Positions 46,897-55,700 of a stretch of 64,000 nt of DNA are shown here, piece by piece; position 1 is the stretch's first letter; the number at the start of each line of letters is the position of its first letter. The notes beneath the pieces are model-generated. The model was not told where the DNA came from. It searched no databases and saw nothing but the letters and a program-made list of their open reading frames with translations. Source of the DNA: Leptolyngbya sp. BC1307 (GTDB lineage: Bacteria; Cyanobacteriota; Cyanobacteriia; Phormidesmidales; Phormidesmidaceae); NCBI RefSeq assembly GCF_002286735.1, contig NZ_NRTA01000006.1, positions 62,001 through 126,000 on the forward strand, written 5' to 3'. The translations under genes and the position numbers were made by a program.

Positions 46897-46980
46897 GCGC
46901 TTTCCTTCCTCTAAAGCTTCCCCGGACGGCAACTGCCTGAACGGGTAAAACTGTACACATGCCCCCAGCGGTCAATCAGC

Positions 46981-47274
46981 ATGACCACAGATCGTTCGCC
47001 TTTACCGCTTCCTTCTCATATTCACTATGAGCTGCTGCTACAGCTACTAGAGCGCCAAACCGCCAGAGGCGTCCACCAGCAGCCTCAGAAAGAACAGCTA
47101 CAAACGCTGATTGTTGCGTTACGCAAGGCTTTTTCTCAGCAAAAGCAGCTCGAAGAAAGCTGTCAGCGCGCCCAGATTCCGATTGAGTACCACTGGTCAC
47201 TGAATGGGGAGGCTGGCCAAACTCAGGGCAATCACAGCGGTACCCCCGTAGAGAATGCTGCTGGGCTGGAGTAA
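46981..47274 (+). CDS. Small conserved protein, DUF5340-like
   Basis: This 97-residue protein has an amphipathic N-terminal helix with LPSHIHYELLLQLLERQTA, which is the core of the small cyanobacterial DUF5340 family as I recall it. The remainder is a helical and then disordered tail rich in Gln and Glu. No function is known. The start at 46981 has no clear Shine-Dalgarno. Confidence 0.6.
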   Translation: MTTDRSPLPLPSHIHYELLLQLLERQTARGVHQQPQKEQLQTLIVALRKAFSQQKQLEESCQRAQIPIEYHWSLNGEAGQTQGNHSGTPVENAAGLE

Positions 47275-47369
47275 GGGCAGGGCGATCGCCCAAAGACAGC
47301 CATCCCAACGGACAACCGGGCTAAAAACAGGTCTATACTAAAGATATGTAGAGTCAGTAAAAGTACCGT

Positions 47370-49016
47370 ATGAGTCGTCAGCAAGCCATCATTATTGGGT
47401 CTGGGATCGGTGGATTATCCTTAGGCATTCGATTGCAGAGTTTAGGATTTGACACCACCATTTTTGAAAAGCTAGACGCTCCTGGCGGGCGGGCCTACGT
47501 GCGCCGGGCCGACGGCTTCACCTTTGATATGGGGCCGACTGTGCTGACCGTACCGCACCTGATCGAAGAACTCTTTTCTTTAGAACGGGATGCCGCCGCG
47601 CTACATCTGCCTGACTTCCCTAAAGAAATCATGGATCCGGCTGACCGCATTAGAACCGGCATCAGCGGTGGGCCTAACACCTCCAAATATCTCAAAATTG
47701 TTCCTGTCCTGCCGTTCTATCGCATTTATTTTGACGATGGCACCTACTTCGACTACGACGGCGATCCTGAAAGCACTCGTCGCCAAATCGAAGCCATTGA
47801 GCCCGATGACCTAGAAGGCTACGAAGAATTCCACAAGGCAGCGCGGGCTATTTTTGATCGAGGATTCATTGAGCTGGGCTACACCTACTTTGGGGACGTG
47901 TTCTCCATGCTCAAAATCGCGCCTGACCTGGTAAAACTAGACGCGGTTCGCCCTCTGTTTTCCTTTGTAAAACGCTACTTCAAGAGCCCCAAGCTCCAGC
48001 AGGTGTTCAGCTTTGAACCTCTGCTGGTGGGGGGTAACCCGCTAAGCGTCCCGGCGATCTATGCCATGATTCACTTCGTGGAAAAAACCTGGGGCATCCA
48101 CTTTGCGATGGGCGGCACTGGCGAACTCGTGCGCAGCTTCGTGCGCAAGTTTGAGGAGCTAGGCGGCACCATTCGCTACAACAGTGAAGTAGCCAAAATT
48201 GACGTAGAAGGCTCCCTCTTTGGCAAGAAAGTGGCTAAAGGCATCACCCTGGCCGATGGCACTACGCATGCTGCCGACATGGTGATCTCCAATGGAGACT
48301 ACGCCAACACCTACATGAAGCTGATCGATCCAAAATATCGACTGATCAATCAGGATCTAAAGGTGAAGCTGACCCGGCAGTCGATGTCGATTCTGGTCAT
48401 TTACTTTGGGTTTAGAGCCGATGGTCTAGAAGATTTAGACTTGCGCCATCACAACATCATTTTGGGGCCGCGCTACGAGCCATTGCTCACAGAGCTGTTC
48501 GATAAGAAGATTCTTAGCCCTGATTTTTCGCAATATCTGCATGTGCCGTCATTGACTGACCCAAGCATGGCACCGCCGGGCCACCACGCCGCCTATACGT
48601 TAGTACCCGTCCCCAATAACGCTAGCGGGATCGATTGGGGTATAGAAGGGCCTAAGCTGACTGAGAAAGTTTTGACCTTCTTAGACGAGCGCGGCTACAT
48701 TCCAGATCTTAAAAAGCGACTGGTGTACCAGAGCCATGTTACGCCTGATTATTTTGAAGGGACGCTTAACAGCTACCTGGGCAACGGTTTTGGCGTAGAA
48801 CCTGTTCTGGTTCAGAGCGCGTTCTTCCGGCCGCATAACCGGAGTGAAGACATTTCTAACCTTTATCTGGTGGGGGCTAACACCCAGCCTGGCGGCGGTA
48901 CGCCTGCGGTGATGATGTGCGCCAAGATGACCGCTCGCGAAATTGCCAAAGACTTTGACGTGCCCACTGCAATCTTTGAGGGCGTAGCTGCTGAACCTGA
49001 AGTTGCCAAAGTCTAA
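47370..49016 (+). CDS. crtI: CrtI-type phytoene desaturase
   Basis: This 548-residue FAD-dependent desaturase begins with [20 protein letters not shown], then [20 protein letters not shown]. Segments [43 protein letters not shown]-type [33 protein letters not shown] and [19 protein letters not shown] align section by section with bacterial CrtI of Pantoea type. Most cyanobacteria use CrtP, CrtQ and CrtH instead; Gloeobacter is the known exception. The protein is about 50 residues longer than typical CrtI. Its true role could be phytoene-to-lycopene desaturation or a related substrate. Confidence 0.85.
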   Translation: MSRQQAIIIGSGIGGLSLGIRLQSLGFDTTIFEKLDAPGGRAYVRRADGFTFDMGPTVLTVPHLIEELFSLERDAAALHLPDFPKEIMDPADRIRTGISGGPNTSKYLKIVPVLPFYRIYFDDGTYFDYDGDPESTRRQIEAIEPDDLEGYEEFHKAARAIFDRGFIELGYTYFGDVFSMLKIAPDLVKLDAVRPLFSFVKRYFKSPKLQQVFSFEPLLVGGNPLSVPAIYAMIHFVEKTWGIHFAMGGTGELVRSFVRKFEELGGTIRYNSEVAKIDVEGSLFGKKVAKGITLADGTTHAADMVISNGDYANTYMKLIDPKYRLINQDLKVKLTRQSMSILVIYFGFRADGLEDLDLRHHNIILGPRYEPLLTELFDKKILSPDFSQYLHVPSLTDPSMAPPGHHAAYTLVPVPNNASGIDWGIEGPKLTEKVLTFLDERGYIPDLKKRLVYQSHVTPDYFEGTLNSYLGNGFGVEPVLVQSAFFRPHNRSEDISNLYLVGANTQPGGGTPAVMMCAKMTAREIAKDFDVPTAIFEGVAAEPEVAKV

Positions 49017-49070
49017 ACAAACATCACAAAGTCACATCACAAAGTCTGAACACCACGCTTAACTGCTTTT

Positions 49071-49862
49071 ATGCTCCCAAAAGAAGACCTGCTCAAACGG
49101 GCGGAAAATCGTGAAGCCCTCGCCCGAATTATTGATCGGGCAGAGCAGGCCATTCAGACATGGGAGCCGGTGGCTACCGATTTTCTGACGCCGCCTGAAC
49201 TGTTTGAAGCGCAAGCCCTATTTAAAACGCTGACAGATGTGCAAACGCTTGCTGGCGGCGGCTATCCGCAGGCAGAGCGGCAGAGACTCATGATTTCTCG
49301 CAGTGAGATTCCGTTTGACGAAGCGGCTGCCGGTGGTCCGGTGCCCTTAGCAGCGCTCAGCATTGCCGGAAACTTTCTGTTTGACACGGCTTCTCACCGC
49401 GATTTTTTGGGGTCGCTGCTGGGCACGGGGATTGTCCGCGAAAAGTTGGGCGATATTATTGTGTTGGGCGAGCGCGGGGCGCAGGCGATTGTGGTACCGG
49501 AGCTGGCAGATTTTTTGACAACGAGTTTGGTGCAGGTGCGCTCAGTACCCGTGAAAACTCAGCCAATAGATATCAGTGAGCTGCGGGTACGCGAGCCCCG
49601 ACGCAAAGAAATTACGACCGTAGAGGCTTCTATGCGGCTAGATGCGGTGGCTTCTGCTGGTTTTGGTATGTCGCGCAGCAAGATGGTCGATTTGATTACG
49701 GCTGGCGATGTGCGGGTGAACTGGCAGCCGGTGACTCAGAGCAGCCACAGTTTGCAGACTGGAGACCTGGTAGCAATTCGAGGCAAAGGCCGCTTAGAGA
49801 TTGGCGATGTGGCAGTCACTAAAAAGCAGCGATATCGGGTGCAGCTAACGCGCTTGGTCTAG
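49071..49862 (+). CDS. S4-domain RNA-binding protein (photosystem II S4 / YlmH family)
   Basis: This 263-residue protein has the YlmH-type N-terminal domain (LARIIDRAEQAIQTWEPV, TDFLTPPELFEAQALFK) and a C-terminal S4 fold. The S4 motif is SMRLDAVASAGFGMSRSKMV, then DLITAGDVRVNW and TGDLVAIRGKGRLEI. In cyanobacteria this is annotated as the photosystem II S4 domain protein. It is preceded by a short direct repeat (ATCACAAAGTC) between crtI and its start. Confidence 0.88.
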   Translation: MLPKEDLLKRAENREALARIIDRAEQAIQTWEPVATDFLTPPELFEAQALFKTLTDVQTLAGGGYPQAERQRLMISRSEIPFDEAAAGGPVPLAALSIAGNFLFDTASHRDFLGSLLGTGIVREKLGDIIVLGERGAQAIVVPELADFLTTSLVQVRSVPVKTQPIDISELRVREPRRKEITTVEASMRLDAVASAGFGMSRSKMVDLITAGDVRVNWQPVTQSSHSLQTGDLVAIRGKGRLEIGDVAVTKKQRYRVQLTRLV

Positions 49863-49913
49863 CCCCGCTGGCTTGGTGGCAAAGGCTTTCAGCAAAGGCT
49901 TTGAGAGAATCTA

Positions 49914-49957
49914 CGGGAGTTTTATCAGGCTGACGAGCTGACCTGATAAAACTCCCG
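49914..49957. terminator. 16-bp perfect hairpin, probable terminator
   Basis: CGGGAGTTTTATCAGG and its exact complement are separated by 12 bases, directly downstream of the S4 gene. No extra T-tract follows, though the stem itself carries TTTTAT on the 5' arm. It may act as a terminator or as an mRNA 3' stabilising structure. Confidence 0.55.
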
Positions 49958-50018
49958 GGTAATGGTGGAATGGGTCTGTATAAAAAGATGACGCTTTTAC
50001 CAGTTACTGGGTTTTGAT

Positions 50019-50398
50019 ATGCCTCGCCTGAGCGATCGCGCCTTCTACATCCTCAAACACGAGATCGAAAACCAATCTCAGGCCGGTCTCGATCCGGTTG
50101 AGCAATTCATCCTGACAGCCCGGCCAGCGCCTTTAAAGCTGCTAAAAGCTATGGCTGGCAGGCCGCTTTAAAGGGGCAGCAGCCGGTGCATAGGGATCAA
50201 CAGTGGCAGGAGGCCGCGCCGCTGTTGATCCCACGCCCGCCTCAGCGCCTCGCTTTTCGTCACCGTCTCAAAATTGACAGCGCCCACCCCCAATACAGTG
50301 AAGCTCAGCCGGTAAAAGCTCGCTACCGGCAAAATCTGAGCGAAATTCGTCAGCGCTACCGGCTAGAGCAAGCGGCCAGTCAGCGGTTGGCGTCCTAG
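50019..50398 (+). pseudogene. Small gene split over two frames at a TTTAAAG heptamer
   Basis: Frame 0 starts with ATG at 50019 (MPRLSDRAFYILKHEIENQ) and closes after 50 codons. The -1 frame continues as KAAKSYGWQAALKGQQPVH, then WQEAAPLLIPRPPQRLAF, to a stop at 50398. The combined product would be about 126 residues. The change of frame falls exactly at T-TTA-AAG (50132-50138), the form of a -1 slippery site in register. Either a one-base deletion broke the gene or translation shifts frame here. The family is not recognised. Confidence 0.5.
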
Positions 50399-50655
50399 CG
50401 AAGCCGTGCTCTTCAAATAAGCCCTTCAAATAAACAGCCCTGAGGTGCGATCGCTGGCGCGTGAGCGCACCAAATCAGACAAAGCGATCCCTAAACACTA
50501 AAACATTTTTATTTGACTAAAGTTTATATTTCGTGACCTTTTCCCCCCAAAGCATCACGAAGAGGCGGACAGGTTGTGTCAATATAAGAGCTGTTTGCCA
50601 AATGGTCTGTTCCAGGTCTATCGGCAAAAAACAGTGGCAGGAAATGGAGTAAGGA
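50399..50655. promoter_or_regulatory. ndhF upstream region with 7-bp inverted repeat
   Basis: This spacer before ndhF holds TTCGTGA at 50530-50536 and TCACGAA at 50555-50561, an inverted pair that could bind a regulator. A weak promoter may lie nearby (TTGACT at 50513). A GGAG motif precedes the ndhF start codon by 6 bases. Confidence 0.4.
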
Positions 50656-52728
50656 ATGGAATCCGTAGAGGCCATCTATAAATACACCTGGCTGATACCC
50701 GTGATGCCTTTACTAGGCGCAGCGATTGTCGGTACAGGTCTGATCAGCTACAACGAGGCGACCAATAAGCTTAGAAAGCCCGTCGCCGTTTTCATCGTCA
50801 GCCTGATTGGGGCGGCGATGACCCTATCTATTTTGCTGTTGGTCAGCCAGATTCAGGGGCACGCCCCCTACACCTATCTGTTTGAGTGGGCTTCGGCTGG
50901 CGACTTTCAGATCAATATGGGCTTTACGGTCGATCACATCACTGCGCTGATGCTGGTGATTGTTACCACCGTGGCCTTTTTGGTGATGATCTACACCGAC
51001 GGCTACATGGCTCACGATCCGAGCTATGTGCGCTTTTATGCTTATCTGAGCCTATTTAGCTCGTCGATGCTGGGCCTGGTAATTAGCCCGAACTTGCTTC
51101 AGGTTTATGTTTTTTGGGAGCTGGTGGGCATGTGCTCCTACCTGCTGATCGGCTACTGGTATGACCGCGACGGTGCTGCCGATGCCTGCCAAAAGGCGTT
51201 TGTCACTAACCGCGTCGGCGACTTTGGCCTGCTGCTGGGGATACTGGGTCTGTTTTGGGCAACGGGCACCTTTGAATTTGATTTGATGGGCGATCGCCTC
51301 ACTGACCTGGTCACGACAGGGACCATTTCTGGCTCTCTCGCTGCTCTATTTGCCATTCTGGTCTTCATGGGGCCAGTCGCCAAGTCTGCTCAGTTTCCGC
51401 TGCATGTGTGGTTGCCCGATGCGATGGAAGGCCCCACCCCTATTTCTGCGCTCATTCACGCAGCAACGATGGTGGCAGCAGGCGTCTTTTTAATTGCTCG
51501 TATGTACCCCGTCTTTGAAGGTATTCCGACGGTGATGACGGTGATTGCCTGGACAGGCACCATCACTGCCTTTTTGGGCGCATCGATTGCGATTACGCAA
51601 AACGATATTAAGAAAGGACTGGCTTTTTCGACCATGTCGCAGTTGGGCTACATGGTGATGGCAATGGGCGCGGGCGCTTATACCGCTGGCCTATTTCACC
51701 TGATGACGCATGCCTACTTCAAGGCCATGCTGTTCTTGGGATCAGGATCAGTCATTCACGGGATGGAAGAAGTGGTCGGTCACGACCCGGCCCTTGCTCA
51801 AGACATGCGCTTAATGGGCGGACTGCGCAAATATATGCCAATCACAGCTATTACCTTCTTGGTGGGCACGTTGGCAATTTCTGGTCTGCCTCCCTTCGCC
51901 GGTTTCTGGTCAAAAGACGAAATTTTGGGCTCTGTATTTGAAGTCAACCCAGTGATGTGGGCGATTGGTTGGATTACTGCCGGCGCTACCGCCTTTTACA
52001 TGTTTCGCATGTACTTTTCTACCTTTGAAGGTGAGTTTCGCGGTAACGACGCAGAGATTAAGCAAATGGTGAAGCGGCAGTCGCTACAAATGGCGGGTGC
52101 CTCTCTCGGGCCTGGTGCTATGAGCACTCAAGAGCGTGCCCTAGAGGAAACTGGCCACAGCGATCATCACCATGCCGAAGCGCCTCACGAGTCAGCCTTG
52201 AGCATGACTTTTCCGCTGATCATGCTGGCTATTCCTTCAGCTCTGATTGGGTTGGTTGGGACGCCTTTCGCCAATTACTTTGAAGAATTCATTCACCCGG
52301 CGGGTGAGGCGATGACCGTCGTCGAATTAGCTGAGGAGTTTGACTTGGACGAATTTATCAGAATGGCAGGGGCTTCGGTGGCGATCTCGGTGGCGGGGAT
52401 TATCCTGGCGGTGCTGATGTATCGCAGCAAGGCGATTAATCCGGCAGCGATCGCCCAAAAAATCAAACCTCTGTACAACCTCTCCCTCAACAAGTGGTAC
52501 ATCGACGATATCTACCGCGAGGTCTTTGTTAAGGGCACCCGAAACCTGGCTAAAGGCGTGCTGAATGTCGATGTCAAAATCGTCGATGGCATTGTCAACC
52601 TCACGGGCTTTGTTACCCTGGTCTCTGGCGAAGGGTTGAAATATCTCGAGAACGGTCGGGCTCAGTTTTATGCGCTAATTGTATTTGGGGCGGTGCTGGG
52701 TTTGGTGTTTGTCTCGGGGCTGACATAA
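50656..52728 (+). CDS. ndhF: NAD(P)H-quinone oxidoreductase subunit 5 (NDH-1)
   Basis: This 690-residue proton-pumping membrane subunit of NDH-1 is of the NdhF1 type. The N-terminal helices are followed by the proton-channel segments FWELVGMCSYLLIGYWYDR and VWLPDAMEGPTPISALIHAA. The lysine-bearing GPVAKSAQFPLHVW and KKGLAFSTMSQLGYMVMAM are conserved. A His-rich insertion (HSDHHHAEAPHE) near residue 500 precedes the final helices. ndhD, often adjacent in other genomes, is not in the window. It should act in respiratory and cyclic electron transport. Confidence 0.95.
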   Translation: MESVEAIYKYTWLIPVMPLLGAAIVGTGLISYNEATNKLRKPVAVFIVSLIGAAMTLSILLLVSQIQGHAPYTYLFEWASAGDFQINMGFTVDHITALMLVIVTTVAFLVMIYTDGYMAHDPSYVRFYAYLSLFSSSMLGLVISPNLLQVYVFWELVGMCSYLLIGYWYDRDGAADACQKAFVTNRVGDFGLLLGILGLFWATGTFEFDLMGDRLTDLVTTGTISGSLAALFAILVFMGPVAKSAQFPLHVWLPDAMEGPTPISALIHAATMVAAGVFLIARMYPVFEGIPTVMTVIAWTGTITAFLGASIAITQNDIKKGLAFSTMSQLGYMVMAMGAGAYTAGLFHLMTHAYFKAMLFLGSGSVIHGMEEVVGHDPALAQDMRLMGGLRKYMPITAITFLVGTLAISGLPPFAGFWSKDEILGSVFEVNPVMWAIGWITAGATAFYMFRMYFSTFEGEFRGNDAEIKQMVKRQSLQMAGASLGPGAMSTQERALEETGHSDHHHAEAPHESALSMTFPLIMLAIPSALIGLVGTPFANYFEEFIHPAGEAMTVVELAEEFDLDEFIRMAGASVAISVAGIILAVLMYRSKAINPAAIAQKIKPLYNLSLNKWYIDDIYREVFVKGTRNLAKGVLNVDVKIVDGIVNLTGFVTLVSGEGLKYLENGRAQFYALIVFGAVLGLVFVSGLT

Positions 52729-52754
52729 GTCTCATACAAACGAAAGCGATTCGA

Positions 52755-52789
52755 GGGGGGCTGAAACTGGGTTTCAGTCCCCTTTTTTT
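52755..52789 (+). terminator. Rho-independent terminator of ndhF
   Basis: GGGGGCTGAAAC pairs with GTTTCAGTCCCC with one G-U, followed by seven T residues. It lies 27 bases after the ndhF stop codon. Confidence 0.9.
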
Positions 52790-52791
52790 GA

Positions 52792-52914
52792 CTAAATTGC
52801 GATCGCACTGTGCCGAACTAAGCCAGTTGGGTTAAGCACACATCGGCTTGCTGATGCCATTCGGACTTTTCCCTGTGCGGCGTAGATGAGAATGTTGGTA
52901 TCGATTGCAATCAT
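52792..52914 (-). pseudogene. PIN-domain (VapC-like) remnant
   Basis: The minus strand encodes MIAIDTNILIYAAQGKVRMA and 20 more residues before a stop. The beginning, with Asp5 in DTN, is the standard N-terminus of PIN-domain toxins. The remaining acidic residues of the active site are missing, since the family has about 125-140 residues. GGTGG precedes the ATG. It is a fragment, cut off by the region adjoining the ndhF terminator. Confidence 0.65.
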
Positions 52915-53286
52915 CCACCGTGAAATCGTAACGCCAGATAACACCCAGGCAGCCCATAGTGAGGATAGGCTGGAGGTACAGACCTACCAGCCAGCAGAAA
53001 GGTCATCAGCAGAAAGGTTTTAAGCGGAGACCAGTACCGGCCCTCTAAGTCGCTGGCTGACTGCCTTCGCAAATATCTCATGGTTCGCTCCAATTAATTG
53101 GAGTTTCGAAAATGCTACGAAGGCAATGGGTTTTCAGCCTATTGACAAATGGGCAGATCTATTAATTAGCGCTCATCATATGGGTGCCCAAGCAACCACA
53201 AGAAAAATTCAAGTGATTCTATGCTGAATTACGCTACATGTAGCGTTTTTAGATTTTGTAGAACCACTAGAGAAAATGAGCGAACC
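52915..53286. other. Degenerate intergenic region
   Basis: No ORF is credible here. The segment separates the PIN remnant from a frameshifted small gene. It carries a 16-bp perfect palindrome at 53231-53246. Confidence 0.45.
53231..53246. promoter_or_regulatory. 16-bp perfect palindrome ACGCTACATGTAGCGT
   Basis: The palindrome has the half-site CGCTACA, which also occurs in the region upstream of the ribbon-helix-helix gene at 56623-56856. It could be an operator. Confidence 0.45.
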
Positions 53287-53504
53287 GTGAGTAAAACCTT
53301 TGATGCTCAGATCGCCGCCGGGCGAAGTGAAGATGAGGCTATCAGACGCACAGCGGCAACCCAGATAACGCCGATAACACCACGCCCCAAACTTACGGCG
53401 CTGGTAGCTACCCAAGCATCAAAGACTACGCCGATCAGGTGCTAGAGAAAACCCAAACTCTACAGCAACATCGACAAACAGACTCATCAATGAAGAGTCC
53501 GTGA
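53287..53504 (+). pseudogene. Frameshifted small gene, family not recognised
   Basis: GTG at 53287 opens SKTFDAQIAAGRSEDEAIRR. From about 53364 the sensible product continues in the -1 frame as DNADNTTPQTYGAGSYPSIK and DYADQVLEKTQTLQQHRQTD, ending at TGA 53502-53504. A one-base loss near 53355 would explain it. It is about 70 residues in total. No family was recognised. Confidence 0.45.
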
Positions 53505-53562
53505 ATAAACCGCGCTCGCGTCTCAGCCCTTTGTATTCTGATGAGATACATTAGGCTATCTC

Positions 53563-55122
53563 ATGCGACTTTTCCCTTTGATTCTCACGGCTGTTGCCAT
53601 AGGGGTTATCTTCCGCTTCTCGAACCTCAGTGGGACAATCTACTCGTCTGACGAAGCCTTTACAGGGCTTTTTGCAACCGGCCACAATCCTGTAGAAGCA
53701 GGCGAAAGCATCTTCACAGGTCAGGTGATAACCGCGCAGCAGGTTCAAGAATTTCAGCGCTATGATTCTAGCAGAGGAATATCTTCAACGATTGCCAGTC
53801 TAGCCATACACGACCCTCAGCATCCACCGCTGTACTATGTGCTCTCAAGATGGATGCTGGGGTGGTTTCCCAACACTGTTGTAGCGACTCGCCTGGTGGC
53901 TGCACTGGCAGGCGTTGCCCTCATTCCAGCGGTGTATTTCCTAGCACTTGAGCTGTTTCAGAGCAATGAGGTAGCAGCCATTAGCGCCGCTCTTATTGCT
54001 GCTAGCCCCTTTCACCAAATCTACGCTCAAGAAGCCCGAGAGTACAGCCTGTGGGCCTGTTTAATCATAATCTCCACACTGAGCTTACTAAAAGCAGTCA
54101 AAAAGAAAAGTCTTTCTGCCTGGATGCTCTATAGCCTCACGCTAATTGCGGGACTGTACACGTTTTTATTTACGCTGCTAGTAGTAGCCAGTCATACGCT
54201 TTATGTTGTTTATCGCAGCAAACTAAAAGACTTGGCCCTGATCAGAAATTATTGCCTTTCTACCCTGGTTTCACTACTTGCTTTCTATCCCTGGCTGACA
54301 CATATAGGCGTCGGCAAGGATAGCAACGTTGCTGCCGCTGGCTGGACTAGCACACCAATGTCCTTTCCAGGGCTGCTAAGAAGCTGGGTAGGACATATCA
54401 AAAGCTTATTTTTTGACTTAGATTTGAACGTTAGCACTTACTCAAGCTACAACGTTCTAATTACGCTGCTGTCAGTTGCCCTGGCGGCCTATGCAGTCTT
54501 TTGGGGCTTTAAGCATATGCCCAGACGGTCACTCATTTGCCTGATCACGCTAGGAGGAGTCACGCTGCTTTTGCTGCTTGGTGCTGACCTATTCTTAGGA
54601 GGCCGACGCTCGATTGTGAGCCGCTACTGGATGCCAGCTTACTTAAGCCTGCAGCTTTTGGTCGCCTACTGCTTAGGCCAAAACATTAGCTTAAAAAAAG
54701 GACGTGCCAGACGATTTTGGCAAAGCGCCTTAGCGATCATCTTATCAATCGGGCTGCTATCGGGCGCTGTGTTTGTACGGGCAGAAACCTGGGCTAACAA
54801 ACGGCCCAGTCAGCTATACCCCGAAGTGGCTCGAATTATCAGGTCAGCGCCTAACTCACTGGTGATAAACAGTCATGCAAATGCTCGACCAGGTAAGCTA
54901 GTCTCTCTGTGTACTTTGCTTCCCCCAGATCAGGCGATCCTAGCTTTCAACGAATCAGACAAGATGCGATCGCCCGATAGCTTCAGCCCGATCTCCAGAT
55001 TCAGTCGAGCCTTTGCCTTCGAGCTGAGCAAAAGCTATAAAGCAGCACTCACAGCACAGGGCTACGTCTTTACCCCAGTCTACAAAGCGGCTGACCTGTG
55101 GAAGCTAGAAAAGCCTGATTGA
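53563..55122 (+). CDS. GT39-like integral membrane glycosyltransferase
   Basis: This 519-residue protein has about 11-12 membrane helices and the dolichyl-/undecaprenyl-phosphate mannosyltransferase (ArnT/GT39) fold. The first extracellular loop carries the conserved pair in SSDEAF (Asp30-Glu31). HDPQHPPLYYVLSRWMLGWF is the second motif, and ISAALIAASPFHQIYAQEAREYS is a family hallmark. It should transfer a sugar from a lipid carrier on the periplasmic side. A decayed relative lies at 57161-57609. Neither lies next to an operon for polysaccharide synthesis. Confidence 0.8.
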   Translation: MRLFPLILTAVAIGVIFRFSNLSGTIYSSDEAFTGLFATGHNPVEAGESIFTGQVITAQQVQEFQRYDSSRGISSTIASLAIHDPQHPPLYYVLSRWMLGWFPNTVVATRLVAALAGVALIPAVYFLALELFQSNEVAAISAALIAASPFHQIYAQEAREYSLWACLIIISTLSLLKAVKKKSLSAWMLYSLTLIAGLYTFLFTLLVVASHTLYVVYRSKLKDLALIRNYCLSTLVSLLAFYPWLTHIGVGKDSNVAAAGWTSTPMSFPGLLRSWVGHIKSLFFDLDLNVSTYSSYNVLITLLSVALAAYAVFWGFKHMPRRSLICLITLGGVTLLLLLGADLFLGGRRSIVSRYWMPAYLSLQLLVAYCLGQNISLKKGRARRFWQSALAIILSIGLLSGAVFVRAETWANKRPSQLYPEVARIIRSAPNSLVINSHANARPGKLVSLCTLLPPDQAILAFNESDKMRSPDSFSPISRFSRAFAFELSKSYKAALTAQGYVFTPVYKAADLWKLEKPD

Positions 55123-55155
55123 CCTAATGGGATTTCAGTATCATCGGACGAGAAA

Positions 55156-55350
55156 CCTACGCTAAGCAGATTTTATTTCTGTACCAGTTGAACCTATCTG
55201 GCTGAAGGAGGCTGAAACCCTTGATATACCGTTCCATTTTTCTGTACCAATTAGGGCACTGTCTAACTGGTACAGAGCGGTGAGTCTTACCAAGCCAGAA
55301 AAACGGATTTTGAAGCCCTTTCACCGTATGACTTTCAGCCTTAGCGTAGG
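55156..55350. mobile_element. 195-bp element with nested inverted repeats, MITE-like
   Basis: The outer ends are CCTACGCTAAG and CTTAGCGTAGG. Inside lies CTGTACCAGTT (55179-55189) with its complement AACTGGTACAG (55265-55275). A further TTCTGTACCA copy is inside. No target duplication was seen at the ends. Confidence 0.6.
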
Positions 55351-55460
55351 ATCCTGTTCCAAAACTACTCAACCCCCAATCATGACTGAGTCACCCTAAA
55401 GCCGCTCGCAGGGCTAACCGCTCTGCCAGATGGCCTCACTGCTGTCATTAACTAAACAAC

Positions 55461-55502
55461 CAGAGGAAGGGGGTTGACTCTCAAGTCAACCCCCTTCCTC
55501 TG
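55461..55502. promoter_or_regulatory. 19-bp perfect inverted repeat with 4-base loop
   Basis: CAGAGGAAGGGGGTTGACT is followed by CTCA and its exact complement. The stem is very stable and lies 57 bases upstream of the small secreted peptide. There is no T-run on the plus strand. A T-rich stretch follows it on the minus strand. Confidence 0.7.
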
Positions 55503-55559
55503 GGAGGTCTCATCTAGAGTCCGTTGTATTCACCATACTCATCAAAGAGGTCAATTCCG

Positions 55560-55700
55560 ATGATCAAAGTTCCTCAGCTCAAGAAGCTCTCCCTGGCGGT
55601 TGTTTCTGCCGTTGTTCTGACAGCTGCTGTGGCTGGCGTCGCCGCTGCCGCTCCCTGCTTGACCCCTACCCCTGATTGCCCCCCTTCTAACTGCGGCTAA
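55560..55700 (+). CDS. Small secreted peptide precursor (46 residues, 3 Cys)
   Basis: MIKVPQLKKLSLAVVSAVVL and then TAAVAGVAAAA is a near-perfect signal peptide. The predicted mature end is APCLTPTPDCPPSNCG, only about 15-16 residues, with Cys33, Cys40 and Cys45. AGAGG precedes the ATG by 10 bases. A short hairpin (GGCTACT / AGTAGCC) follows the stop codon at 55715-55738. No homology was recognised. Its shape suggests an exported small peptide of unknown role. Confidence 0.6.
   Translation: MIKVPQLKKLSLAVVSAVVLTAAVAGVAAAAPCLTPTPDCPPSNCG

Larger units (their letters stand above)
55123..55559. other. Intergenic region with nested inverted repeats and a long hairpin
   Basis: It contains the 195-bp element at 55156-55350 and the 19-bp perfect hairpin at 55461-55502, both listed separately. 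No ORF is supported; the one covering 55157-55372 is an artefact of the palindromes. Confidence 0.6.

Noticed and set aside
52911-53093. ORF overlapping the PIN remnant start, considered as VapB antitoxin
   Set aside because: The sequence has a hydrophobic stretch and no AbrB/RHH pattern; the overlap appears accidental.
55157-55372. 71-residue minus-strand ORF
   Set aside because: It coincides with the nested inverted repeats, so its frame is a consequence of the palindromes.
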